From Phenylobacterium sp. SCN 70-31 (GTDB lineage: Bacteria > Pseudomonadota > Alphaproteobacteria > Caulobacterales > Caulobacteraceae), in NCBI RefSeq assembly GCF_001724605.1, contig NZ_MEEX01000013.1:1-64000 (forward strand): a stretch of DNA of 64,000 bases, given 5' to 3'. Below are positions 54,706 through 64,000 of this stretch, one piece after another. Position 1 is the stretch's first letter; the number at the start of each line of letters is the position of its first letter. The notes beneath the pieces are model-generated. The model was not told the DNA's origin. It did not search any database and was given only the letters and a program-made list of their open reading frames with translations. The position numbers were made by a program, and so were the translations under genes.

Positions 54706-54882
54706 CGGGGCATTTTTAGAGGTATTATATTACCTCTACGTTCAACCTATTGAATTTGAACATTTTATCTGGGTTCGGGCAAAAATCTTCCCGTTGACTT
54801 CGGCCGGGATGGGCGGCATATGCCGCGCCTCGTATCGGGTCGTCTTCCGGCGGCCCGCGTCAGGTTCATTGGATCGTCCCTC
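54706..54882 (+). promoter_or_regulatory. AT-rich leader of the rplM-rpsI operon with a perfect hairpin
   Basis: The first 90 bases are strikingly AT-rich against the surrounding sequence. TAGAGGTA/TACCTCTA (8-base arms, 54717-54738) encloses a 6-base AT loop. A second inverted repeat, TTCAA/TTGAA, follows at about 54741-54755. This is probably the promoter and 5' leader of the ribosomal operon, and the hairpin may also end ctaA transcription. Confidence 0.5.
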
Positions 54883-55359
54883 ATGCTGAAGAGCACCACG
54901 GCTTCGCTGAAGCCCGCCGAGGTCGAGAAGAAGTGGATCGTTGTCGACGCCGAGAACGCCGTGGTCGGCCGTCTCGCGTCGTTCATCGCCATGCGTCTTC
55001 GCGGCAAGCACCGGCCCGACTACACCCCCCACGTCGATTGCGGCGACTTCGTCGTCGTCGTGAACGCCGACAAGGTGAAGTTCACGGGCAAGAAGGCCAC
55101 CGACGAGGTCTACTACTGGCACACCGGCCACCCGGGCGGCGTGAAGCAGCGGACCCCGGCTCAGATCCTGGCCGGCAAGTATCCCGAGCGCGTCCTTCAG
55201 AAGGCCGTCGAGCGGATGCTGCCCAAGGAGAGCCCGCTGGCCCGCAAGCAGATGACGCACCTGCGCATCTACAATTCGCCGGAGCACCCGCACGCGGCGC
55301 AGAACCCCGAGACCATCGCGTTCGCCGAGCTGAACGCCAAGAACGTGCGGAGCGCCTGA
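54883..55359 (+). CDS. rplM: 50S ribosomal protein L13
   Basis: 158 residues from ATG 54883. Core: [60 protein letters not shown], ending in [14 protein letters not shown]. The stop overlaps the rpsI start by one base (TGATG). L13 binds 23S rRNA early in assembly and in some bacteria represses its own operon. Confidence 0.97.
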   Translation: MLKSTTASLKPAEVEKKWIVVDAENAVVGRLASFIAMRLRGKHRPDYTPHVDCGDFVVVVNADKVKFTGKKATDEVYYWHTGHPGGVKQRTPAQILAGKYPERVLQKAVERMLPKESPLARKQMTHLRIYNSPEHPHAAQNPETIAFAELNAKNVRSA

Positions 55360-55847
55360 TGAGCGAAGCCACCCCCCAAGCCACGGGCTTCGACGCCCTG
55401 AAGGGCCTGGGCACGCAGCCGGCCGAAGAGGCCGTGGTCCGCGAGCCCAAGATCGACGCCCAGGGCCGCGCCTACGCGACCGGCAAGCGCAAGAACGCCG
55501 TCGCCCGCGTCTGGATCAAGCCCGGCAAGGGCACGATCACGATCAACGGCCGCGATCAGACGGTGTACTTCGCCCGTCCGGTGCTGCGGATGATGATCGC
55601 CCAGCCCATGGAGCTGACCGATCGCGCCGGCCAGTTCGACGTCGTCGCCACGGTGGAAGGCTCGGGCCTTTCGGGCCAGGCGGGCGCCGTTCGCCACGCC
55701 ATCTCCAAGGCTCTGACCTACTACGAGCCCGGCCTGCGCGCCGTGCTGAAGCCGCACGGCCTCCTGACCCGCGACCCGCGTGTCGTGGAGCGGAAGAAGT
55801 ACGGCAAGGCCAAGGCCCGACGCAGCTTCCAGTTCTCGAAGCGCTAA
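55359..55847 (+). CDS. rpsI: 30S ribosomal protein S9
   Basis: 162 residues from ATG 55359. The S9 fold follows a 40-residue N-terminal extension usual in alphaproteobacteria: [40 protein letters not shown], and the basic C-terminal [20 protein letters not shown] ending in Lys-Arg, which reaches the P-site tRNA. Confidence 0.97.
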   Translation: MSEATPQATGFDALKGLGTQPAEEAVVREPKIDAQGRAYATGKRKNAVARVWIKPGKGTITINGRDQTVYFARPVLRMMIAQPMELTDRAGQFDVVATVEGSGLSGQAGAVRHAISKALTYYEPGLRAVLKPHGLLTRDPRVVERKKYGKAKARRSFQFSKR

Positions 55848-55872
55848 CTCGGACGCTTCGATTTGTTCAGTT

Positions 55873-55908
55873 AAAGCAGCGGCTTGGAGAAATCCACGCC
55901 GCTGTTTT
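55873..55908 (+). terminator. Rho-independent terminator after rpsI
   Basis: CAGCGGC pairs with GCCGCTG around a 14-base loop, extended by AAAG on the left with TTTT on the right; the T-run follows the stem. 26 bases after the stop codon. Confidence 0.8.
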
Positions 55909-56343
55909 CATGTTCTCCCGATACTCCACGCGCCCTGTGGGAATCGCCGTCTCAGTGACGGAGGCGTCATGGTTCTCCGGCCCGCTCAGCCCGGCCGAGG
56001 ATCGTTCTGCGAACAGCGCGTCGAGGGGGCGGTTGCAACTCCTCAGCGCGTTGTATCGAGCCCGAACCGCTTGCGGTCGGGCGAGTCCCCGCGGGGCGCG
56101 GCAGTGGCCATCGGGCGCCCGCCTTCAGGATCAGGACGGCTGTTTGCCCGTCAAGGCCGAGACATGCGCAGGTTCGGCGCGGGTGTGATTCGAGGTCGGC
56201 CGCGGGCGGCGTAGAGACCTGCGATTGGTGCGGAGCGGTCTGCGTGCGCCGTCGCCGCCGGATGACATCATGGCCGCCCTGGTGCACAACCCGAGCGGTC
56301 GCCATCGCGGGACTTTGCGCGGATCGGGCTGAGGACATATCGA
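55909..56343. other. 435-base intergenic region upstream of the Lrp genes
   Basis: No convincing gene is seen. Frames on either strand here are Arg-rich shadows with no family features. It should contain the promoter of the tandem Lrp-type genes. Confidence 0.4.
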
Positions 56344-56841
56344 TTGTCACCTAAGCGTACGGGCGCGGCGGCCGCCGCCGAGATGCTGCCGCCTCATCTC
56401 GATGAGACGGACAAGGCGATCATTCGGGCGCTCAGGGCCGACCCCATGACCCCGAACAGCGGGCTGGCGGCCATCGTCGGCGCCTCCGAGATGACCATTG
56501 CGCGGCGCCTGAAGCGCCTTGTGAACGACCGGCTGATCAAGGTCACCGTGCAGCGGGACATGCGCCCCCTGGGCTACTCCCTGGTCGCGTTCGCCGACAT
56601 CCATGTGGAAGGCGTTCCGGTGGAGACCGTCGGTGACGCGCTGGCCGACGTGTCCGAAGCCTATTCGGTTTCCTACATGGTCGGACACCCGCAGATCATC
56701 GTCATGATCATGGCCCGCAGCAACGCACACCTGTTCGAGATCGTGAACGAACGCGTCGCCCGGATCGAGGGCGTGAAGCACACCGATACGTCCATCGTGC
56801 TGCATACGTTCAACCATCGCACCGGGATCGCCGCCCTGTGA
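56344..56841 (+). CDS. Lrp/AsnC-family transcriptional regulator (1)
   Basis: 165 residues from TTG 56344; ATG 56383 (MLPPHLDETDKAIIRALRAD) may be the true start. The N-terminal winged helix-turn-helix has SEMTIARRLKRLVNDRLIKV and the C-terminal RAM/ligand domain has GYSLVAFADIHVEG and YMVGHPQIIVMIMARSNAHL. The stop overlaps the second Lrp gene by four bases (GTGA), so the two may act as a hetero-oligomer. Confidence 0.85.
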   Translation: MSPKRTGAAAAAEMLPPHLDETDKAIIRALRADPMTPNSGLAAIVGASEMTIARRLKRLVNDRLIKVTVQRDMRPLGYSLVAFADIHVEGVPVETVGDALADVSEAYSVSYMVGHPQIIVMIMARSNAHLFEIVNERVARIEGVKHTDTSIVLHTFNHRTGIAAL

Positions 56842-57326
56842 GTGAAGCGCCTCTCCTCGACGAGATCGACGAGGAACTGATTCGTCTCCTCATGGCCGAC
56901 AGTCGTCAGAGCAATCGTGCGATCGCCCAGGATCTCGGGCTCTCGGAAGTGACGCTTCGCAAGCGTCTCAAGAGGCTCGAAGACACCGGTGCGATCAAGT
57001 ATGGGCTGGTCGTCGATGTGCGCGCCACCGAGATGAACGTGTCGGGCTATCTCGATGTCGAGGCGAGGGCCGCCGACGTCCAGGCGGTCGCCGAGTTCAT
57101 CGCGGACCTGAACCTCTGCGCCATGTGCTGTGCGCGGACCGGCGCGTCCAACATCCGGGCCTTCATCTACGCGACCGACACGCGGATGATGGCGGCGACG
57201 ATCGAGACGATTTCCCGGCTCCCCGGCGTGCTCCGGACGGAGTTTCGCCAGGCCGCCGGGCACGCGCAGCACCGCTACGAACTGATCATGCCGGAGGCGA
57301 AGCCCCACGACCGCTGGGGGAACTGA
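56838..57326 (+). CDS. Lrp/AsnC-family transcriptional regulator (2)
   Basis: 162 residues from GTG 56838. Helix-turn-helix: DEELIRLLMADSRQSNRAIA and LSEVTLRKRLKRLEDTGAIK; RAM domain with VSGYLDVEARAADVQAVAEF. Lrp proteins usually sense amino acids or other small metabolites. Position upstream of the receptor/monooxygenase/esterase genes suggests control of that locus. Confidence 0.87.
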   Translation: MSEAPLLDEIDEELIRLLMADSRQSNRAIAQDLGLSEVTLRKRLKRLEDTGAIKYGLVVDVRATEMNVSGYLDVEARAADVQAVAEFIADLNLCAMCCARTGASNIRAFIYATDTRMMAATIETISRLPGVLRTEFRQAAGHAQHRYELIMPEAKPHDRWGN

Positions 57327-57638
57327 CCTCCGGGCGTTGCTGCTTCCGGGCCATGAATGTCCGCCCGCCTCCGCGTCGCGGAGCGGAGCGCCGACCCATG
57401 CGCGCCATCCACCAGTCTTAGAGATGATCTTCCGGAGAGAAATGCATCTCTCGGGCAGGCGTTATGATTGTCGGGCGCTCCAATTCGCCTGTTGACATTA
57501 CCGTTTCCATCATAATTCTACCAATAACGATATAAAACGAAATTCGTCGCGAAGGCTCGCGTGTCGATGGTGCAGCGGACGGGCGTAGCCCAACCGGCCG
57601 GGGACATCCGGGATCGGCGGACGACAAGGGAGGGAAGT
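57327..57638 (+). promoter_or_regulatory. Upstream region of the receptor-monooxygenase genes
   Basis: 312 bases without a gene. 57421-57555 is AT-rich for this genome. TTGACA at 57492-57497 is a good -35 candidate; ATTCTA at 57515-57520 would be a -10 at 17-base spacing, though it is a weak match. GAGAGA/TCTCTC and GAGATG/CATCTC inverted repeats near 57421-57454 could be regulator sites for the adjacent Lrp proteins. Confidence 0.45.
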
Positions 57639-60017
57639 ATGAAAACGGTCCGTCAGCATCGCCGCGCGATGTGGTCTCTGCTCATGGCCGGTACGACGGC
57701 GAGCGCAGCGCTTCTGAGCGTGGGCGGTGCGCAGGCCGAGGCCACGGCGCAGCCAGAGGCCTCCGCTGTCGCTGAACTCGTCGTCACCGCGCGTCGCCGC
57801 GCCGAGGCGCTGGAACGCGTGCCTGTCGCGACCACCGTCTTCGGCGAGGGGGATATCGCGGCCCGTCAGCTGGGCACCCAATCCGACCTGCAACGCGCCA
57901 CGCCCGGCCTCATCGTGCGTCAGACCCAGAACCGAAATCAGCAGAACTTCGCGATCCGAGGCCAGTCGATCGACGCCTACAGTCAATCGCAGCCCGGCGT
58001 GCTGACCTACGTCGACGACTTTCACAATCCGGTCGTTTCGGCCTCGGCCTTTTTCGATCTGGCCTCGATCCAGGTACTGAAGGGGCCGCAGGGCACCCTT
58101 TTCGGGCGCAACACTACGGGCGGTGCGGTGCTTCTGACCACCAACCGGCCCAGGTTCGACGGGTTTGGCGGCGATCTGACCGCGACGGTCGGCAACTACG
58201 GGGCGCGGAAGCTGACCGGCGCCCTGAATGTTCCGATCTCGGACACGTTCGCCGTTCGACTTGCAGGCTCCACCGACCGCCGCGACGGCTACGTCTACAA
58301 TGCGGTAGACGGTTCGCGCCTGTCGGAGACCGATGCGGACTCGATCCGGCTATCGGTGCTGTGGGAGCCCGGCACGTCCTTCAGCAACAGCCTTGTCTAC
58401 CAGTACAATCGCAGCGGCGGCCTGGGCGACCCCAACCAGGTATTCTCGGCCAATGCGCCGGGCGACACAGAGCCGAACGGAACGCCGCTCAACGCCACGT
58501 CCGCGACGTTCTTCGGGCCTGCGCTCGACAGCCTTGCCGGGCCGGGCGCCTACGCCGCGCTCCGGGCGGTCACCCCCGGCGCGCCGGCCGGCGGCTTTCT
58601 GGAGGCGGTCCAGCGGCAGCGGGCGGCGGGGCCGTGGGTCGCGTGGCTCAATTTCCCGCTCGACCATTCCGGCCGCAGCTACTCGATCGTGAACGCCACG
58701 ACCTACCGTGCGAGCGAGGCGATGACGATCAAGACGGTTGTCGGCTACGCCTACAACTACAATTCCGACGGCAACGACGCCGACGGCACGCCCTTCGTCG
58801 GCGTGGACGACGTCATCATCAACCGCAACACCAACCTGACTGGCGAGCTCAGCGCATCGGGCGCGCTGTTCGACGGCAAGCTCGACTACATCGCCGGCCT
58901 GTATGTGTCGCGAACCAAGTCACGGCAGGACCAGATCTTCACGTTCCTCGATGCGGGGCCGGTGGCCAATCCGATCTTCGGTTTTCCTCTGAGCAGTCAC
59001 GTCCAGGGCGAGACGGTCGATAAGACCCAGGGCGTCTTCGCGCAGGGGACCTACCATCTCGACGATGTCGTGCGCGGCCTGAGCATGACCGTGGGTGCGC
59101 GCTACACCTGGGAGCAGATCGACTTTGTCTCTCTAGGCGGGTTCGAAGGCTTCTTCCCGCCCGGCATCCGCGAGGGACGCAAGGACGCCGAACCCAGCTG
59201 GCAGGTGGGCCTCGAGTATCAGGCGACCGAAGATCTCCTTCTCTATGCGGTTCATCGCGGGAGCTGGCGGAGCGGCGGATTCAACCAGAGCGCGCCGCCG
59301 GTCCGGGCCCTGGCCAGCGACGGCGGCAACATGTTCGAACCCGAGAAGACCCGGGATGTCGAACTCGGCCTGAAGTACCGGGGGGACATTGGCGGTGCGG
59401 CCGTCCGGCTCAACATCGCGGCCTACAAGCAGTGGGTCGATGACATCCAGCGGGTGCTCTACATCACCCTTCCGTCCGGCCTGACCGCGCTCACCACCGG
59501 CGTCCCGGGCGGCGCGACGGTCAAGGGCTTCGAGACGGACGTCTCCATCCGGTTTAGCGAGTGGATCGAAGTCGGCGGGTCGTACGCGCACACGGACGGC
59601 AAGTACGGCGATCCGAACACCGTCACGGTGTTCGGGAATCTCTTCACCTTCGACACCTTCGCCGACGTGGCGAAGAACGCCGGCAGCGTCTACGCCAAGC
59701 TCAAGATTCCGGCGCCCGAGAACTACGGAACCGCGTCGCTGCGGGCCGATCTGTACGCGCAGGACGGCCAGTGGATCTCGAACACCGGCAAGAGCTCTTC
59801 ACCCGACACCAAGCTGCCCGGCTACAGTCTGCTGAACCTGCAGGCCAGCCTTGACGACGTCGGCGGGACACCCTTGTCGATCCGAGCCTTCGTGCGCAAC
59901 GCGACCAAGGAAAAGTACTACGTCGGCGGCATCTCCAACAGCGCGCTGCTCGGGTTCAACCTCGTCGTGCCGGGCGAGCCCCGCTTCTACGGCGTCGAAC
60001 TCAACTACCGCTTCTGA
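57639..60017 (+). CDS. TonB-dependent receptor (1)
   Basis: 792 residues from ATG 57639, with GGAGGGAAG upstream. Signal peptide ending GAQAE, TonB box AVAELVVTARRR, plug with DLQRATPGLIVRQTQNRNQQ and GPQGTLFGRNTTGGAVLLTT, then a long barrel ending in Phe (NYRF). The type (VTARRR, RNTTGG) is common for carbohydrate, aromatic and steroid uptake in alphaproteobacteria, not for classical siderophores. It precedes the monooxygenase and esterase genes, so it likely imports their substrate. Confidence 0.9.
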   Translation: MKTVRQHRRAMWSLLMAGTTASAALLSVGGAQAEATAQPEASAVAELVVTARRRAEALERVPVATTVFGEGDIAARQLGTQSDLQRATPGLIVRQTQNRNQQNFAIRGQSIDAYSQSQPGVLTYVDDFHNPVVSASAFFDLASIQVLKGPQGTLFGRNTTGGAVLLTTNRPRFDGFGGDLTATVGNYGARKLTGALNVPISDTFAVRLAGSTDRRDGYVYNAVDGSRLSETDADSIRLSVLWEPGTSFSNSLVYQYNRSGGLGDPNQVFSANAPGDTEPNGTPLNATSATFFGPALDSLAGPGAYAALRAVTPGAPAGGFLEAVQRQRAAGPWVAWLNFPLDHSGRSYSIVNATTYRASEAMTIKTVVGYAYNYNSDGNDADGTPFVGVDDVIINRNTNLTGELSASGALFDGKLDYIAGLYVSRTKSRQDQIFTFLDAGPVANPIFGFPLSSHVQGETVDKTQGVFAQGTYHLDDVVRGLSMTVGARYTWEQIDFVSLGGFEGFFPPGIREGRKDAEPSWQVGLEYQATEDLLLYAVHRGSWRSGGFNQSAPPVRALASDGGNMFEPEKTRDVELGLKYRGDIGGAAVRLNIAAYKQWVDDIQRVLYITLPSGLTALTTGVPGGATVKGFETDVSIRFSEWIEVGGSYAHTDGKYGDPNTVTVFGNLFTFDTFADVAKNAGSVYAKLKIPAPENYGTASLRADLYAQDGQWISNTGKSSSPDTKLPGYSLLNLQASLDDVGGTPLSIRAFVRNATKEKYYVGGISNSALLGFNLVVPGEPRFYGVELNYRF

Positions 60018-60087
60018 GCGTGACGGGGCGGGGCGCCGCCCCGGCCGCCTCTGCCTGGCCGCTTCATTCCTGCTGTTCCGAGGACCC

Positions 60088-61713
<1,626 letters not shown>

Positions 61714-61748
61714 CGACGCCGGCCCGCCACAGAGGGAGATGGACACGC

Positions 61749-62633
61749 ATGCCCAGCGCGGACTTCGCACAGTTTCTGGAGCAGCTTCGCAGCAACCCGA
61801 TGCCGACGGAGCTCGTGGCCATGCGCGCGGCGTACGAAGGCATGGCCCAGATGTTTCCCGTGGGTGCGGACGCCCCCGTGAGGGGCGCGACACTGGGGGG
61901 GCGTCCAGCCGAGTGGTATGGGGCCGAGGCGGGGACACCCGATCGTGTCGTCCTCTACCTGCACGGTGGGGGCTATGCGATCGGTTCGCTCGTCACCCAT
62001 CGGCATCTGGGCGTCGAGATGGCGCGGCTCGTGGCGCATCCCGTCGTCGCGCTCGACTATCGCCTCGGTCCCGAGCATCGATTCCCGGCGGCCCTCGATG
62101 ATGCGCTGGCGGCCTACCGCCAGCTTCGAGCCGAAGCCCCGCAGGCCAGGATCGCCCTGGCCGGCGACAGTGCGGGCGGCGGTCTTGTGGTCGCCACGCT
62201 GATGGCGATCCGCGATGCCGGCCTGGCGCCGCCGGTCGGCGCCTATTGTATGTCGCCCTGGGTCGATCTGGCCGTGACGGGTCCGAATGTGGCGGCCAAG
62301 GCGTCCGTGGATCCCCTGGCGAGCGCCGATCTTCTCGGATTGATGACCCGTCGATATCTCGCCGATGGCGATCCCCGGGCGCCGCTGGCCTCGCCCATCT
62401 ACGGCGATCTGCGCGGCTTGCCGCCGCTCTTCATTCAGGTCGGCTCGGCCGAGGTCCTGCTGGACGACTCCGTTCGTCTCGCGCAGGCGGCTGGCCGCGA
62501 CGACGTGGCGGTGACGCTCGAGGTCTGGCCGGACATGATCCACGTCTTCCCTTACTTCTTCCCGGCCTTTCCTGAAGGACGTGATGCTCTGGGACGCGGA
62601 TGCGACTTCCTGCGCGGACGCCTGTCGGTCTGA
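61749..62633 (+). CDS. Alpha/beta hydrolase, HSL-type esterase
   Basis: 294 residues from ATG 61749. Oxyanion-hole motif HGGG at 72-75, nucleophile in GDSAGGG with Ser141, and DMIHVF near the C-terminus carrying the catalytic His. This is the hormone-sensitive-lipase group (esterases of acetyl, aryl and alkyl esters). The gap to the monooxygenase gene is 35 bases, so both are probably one transcript; together they would open a ketone via an ester. Confidence 0.92.
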   Translation: MPSADFAQFLEQLRSNPMPTELVAMRAAYEGMAQMFPVGADAPVRGATLGGRPAEWYGAEAGTPDRVVLYLHGGGYAIGSLVTHRHLGVEMARLVAHPVVALDYRLGPEHRFPAALDDALAAYRQLRAEAPQARIALAGDSAGGGLVVATLMAIRDAGLAPPVGAYCMSPWVDLAVTGPNVAAKASVDPLASADLLGLMTRRYLADGDPRAPLASPIYGDLRGLPPLFIQVGSAEVLLDDSVRLAQAAGRDDVAVTLEVWPDMIHVFPYFFPAFPEGRDALGRGCDFLRGRLSV

Positions 62634-62983
62634 TCGGTCCGCCGCCGGCGAAGTCGTGCAGGCGGGTCATGATATCGGGATGGAGCTGTCGGGGAGCGCA
62701 TCTCGCGTCGTCATCGAAGGGTGGCTTGGCGCCGACATCCGTTCAGCGTCTCGTCGCGTGTCAGGGAGGGGGCGGCGTCTTCCATGCGCGCCTGGCTTTG
62801 CATATCCAACAGCTCGATCCCGACGCTGGACTGCCCTGATGCGATGAGCCGAGCGACCAGAAGCCTCCCGAACTCCGCAGGTTGGGCGCCGTGAGCGTTT
62901 TTTCGCGAAGGAGGCAGGGGTTCGCGACGCTCTGCCCGTCTGAGTCCACGAAGAGCCAAGATTGGCTCAGAGGGGGCTCCATC
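62634..62983. other. 350-base intergenic region with a palindromic element
   Basis: No gene is supported. GAGCCAA/TTGGCTC (7-base arms, 2-base spacer, 62953-62968) lies about 15 bases upstream of the second receptor gene and could be an operator or ribosome-site hairpin. Confidence 0.45.
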
Positions 62984-64000
62984 ATGAATCTTCTTTCGAC
63001 CTCGGTAATCCGCCAACTTCGTGGAGCGCTTCTGGCGGGGTCGGCCATCGCCTCCCTGGGTGGCGCCGCCCTGGCGCAGAGCCAGACGCATGCGTACGAC
63101 ATTCCGGCTCAGCCCGCGGCTGAGGCGCTGAACCGCTTCGCGACCCAGTCGGGGCTTCGGATTTTGTTTCCCTATGAGGCTGTGGCGGGAAAGCGGACCC
63201 GGCCGGTTTCCGGGACCCTCAGTGAGCAGGCGGCCCTCGACCAGCTGCTGGCCGACACCGGTCTTGTGATCGTGTCCCGGCAAGCCGATGTCATCACGCT
63301 CGGCGCCGGTAGGTTTCAAGGCGCGGCCACAACGGCAGAAGCACCCGTCGCCGTAGGGCTCGACGAAGTCGTCGTAACGGCCTCTCGCCTCAACCGCGCA
63401 GATGTCCCGACGCCGCTGACGGTGCTCGACAAGGAAGTACTCCGTGAAGGCGCGCGCGCGAACTTCGTCGCGAGCCTGATGGACAGGCCACAGTTCAAGG
63501 CGAGCTGGTCGCCGCAGATCACCGGCGGCTCCTTCGCCGCGGGCAGCTTCAGCGTCGATCTCCGTGGCCTGGGGAACGCCCGCAGTCTTGTGCTCATTGA
63601 CGCTCGCCGGCTTGCCGGCGGCTACTCCAACGGCGCCGCCGGGATCGATCTGTCGGTCATTCCCGGCGTCATGGTGGATCGCGTCGATGTCGTGACCGGG
63701 AGCGCGTCGGCGGCGTGGGGCTCGAACGCGGTCGCCGGCGTCGTCAACGTCATCATCGACAACCGGCTCGAGGGGATCCGGATCGGGGGCCGTTACGGCG
63801 TCTCCAGCCGCGACGATGTCGAGGAGAAGCAGTTCGAAGCCGTCGGCGGCTGGCGCTTCGCCGACGGCAAGGGGCACCTCATCGTCGGCGGCGAGTACGT
63901 CGACAACGCAGGCGGGCGGCCGAAGACCTCGCGCGAAAACGTCGGTCGATGGGCGGTCGTCCCCAACCCGGCCTTCACCGCGACCAACGGGCAACAGCCA
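62984..64000 (+). CDS. TonB-dependent receptor with N-terminal STN domain (2), cut by the window end
   Basis: The gene starts at ATG 62984 and runs off the window with no stop (339 complete codons visible). Signal peptide ending ALAQ, then an STN domain: YDIPAQPAAEALNRFATQSG and LRILFPYEAVAGKRTRPVSG, LTSEQALDQLL-like SEQAALDQLLADTG. A linker leads to the TonB-box-like VGLDEVVVTASR and the plug (VLIDARRLAGGYSNGAAGID, GSASAAWGSNAVAGVVNVII). STN domains usually signal through FecR-type anti-sigma factors; no fecI/fecR genes are visible here, though they may lie beyond the window. Confidence 0.9.
   Translation, partial: MNLLSTSVIRQLRGALLAGSAIASLGGAALAQSQTHAYDIPAQPAAEALNRFATQSGLRILFPYEAVAGKRTRPVSGTLSEQAALDQLLADTGLVIVSRQADVITLGAGRFQGAATTAEAPVAVGLDEVVVTASRLNRADVPTPLTVLDKEVLREGARANFVASLMDRPQFKASWSPQITGGSFAAGSFSVDLRGLGNARSLVLIDARRLAGGYSNGAAGIDLSVIPGVMVDRVDVVTGSASAAWGSNAVAGVVNVIIDNRLEGIRIGGRYGVSSRDDVEEKQFEAVGGWRFADGKGHLIVGGEYVDNAGGRPKTSRENVGRWAVVPNPAFTATNGQQP

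Noticed and set aside
62711..63994. A long minus-strand frame opposite the second receptor
   Set aside because: Antisense of the STN-type receptor, whose signal peptide, STN and plug motifs are clear on the plus strand.

Overview
The window is chromosomal DNA of very high GC content from an alphaproteobacterium, most likely Caulobacterales (Phenylobacterium- or Caulobacter-like). This rests on the gene order bamE / ubiquinol-cytochrome c chaperone / yceD-like / plsX / fabH / ihfA / merR, a class II DAHP synthase, a potassium-independent proton pyrophosphatase, many TonB-dependent receptors, and three proteins ending in a PEPxxWA-type sorting signal. The genus call is inference. Most of the window is dense housekeeping sequence.

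Layout. 1-3.9 kb: a small acidic protein with an in-frame TGA, recO, and two paralogous membrane proteins. 3.9-6.2 kb: parC (topoisomerase IV subunit A). 6.2-9.5 kb: a lower-GC, clearly foreign three-gene operon on the minus strand. It encodes a class III nucleotide cyclase, a small protein with an E2-like cysteine motif and a SEC-C zinc motif, and a cyclic-nucleotide-binding TIR effector. I read this as a Pycsar-type anti-phage system with an extra E2-like component, and it is the most interesting part of the window. 9.9-18.5 kb: a FabL-like SDR, a LuxR regulator, two PEP-CTERM proteins, an HtaA-domain protein, a DUF481 outer membrane protein, an HWE histidine kinase and a Tat-exported epimerase. 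18.6-24.7 kb: coaD, two cyclophilins bracketed by inverted copies of an intergenic repeat, an EEP-family phosphodiesterase, and the queuosine genes queA-tgt.

24.8-31.6 kb: tRNA-Lys, then a cobalamin riboswitch controlling an outer membrane receptor and a BtuF-C-D type ABC importer, then tRNA-Val. 31.6-40 kb: gph, glmU-rpiA-gor, an O-antigen ligase-like protein, DAHP synthase and a MATE exporter. 40-44 kb: a divergent TetR/methyltransferase pair with a clear palindromic operator, a conserved RNase H-like protein, and a tandem retropepsin-like protease. 44.4-51.3 kb: hppA, bamE and the lipid cluster. 51.5-55.9 kb: a third PEP-CTERM protein, tRNA-Pro, ctaA and the ribosomal operon rplM-rpsI.

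56.3-64 kb: two overlapping Lrp-type regulators, a TonB-dependent receptor, a Baeyer-Villiger monooxygenase, an HSL-type esterase, and a second TonB receptor with an STN domain cut by the window end. Together these look like an uptake and degradation locus for a hydrophobic ketone: the monooxygenase would make an ester or lactone and the esterase would open it.
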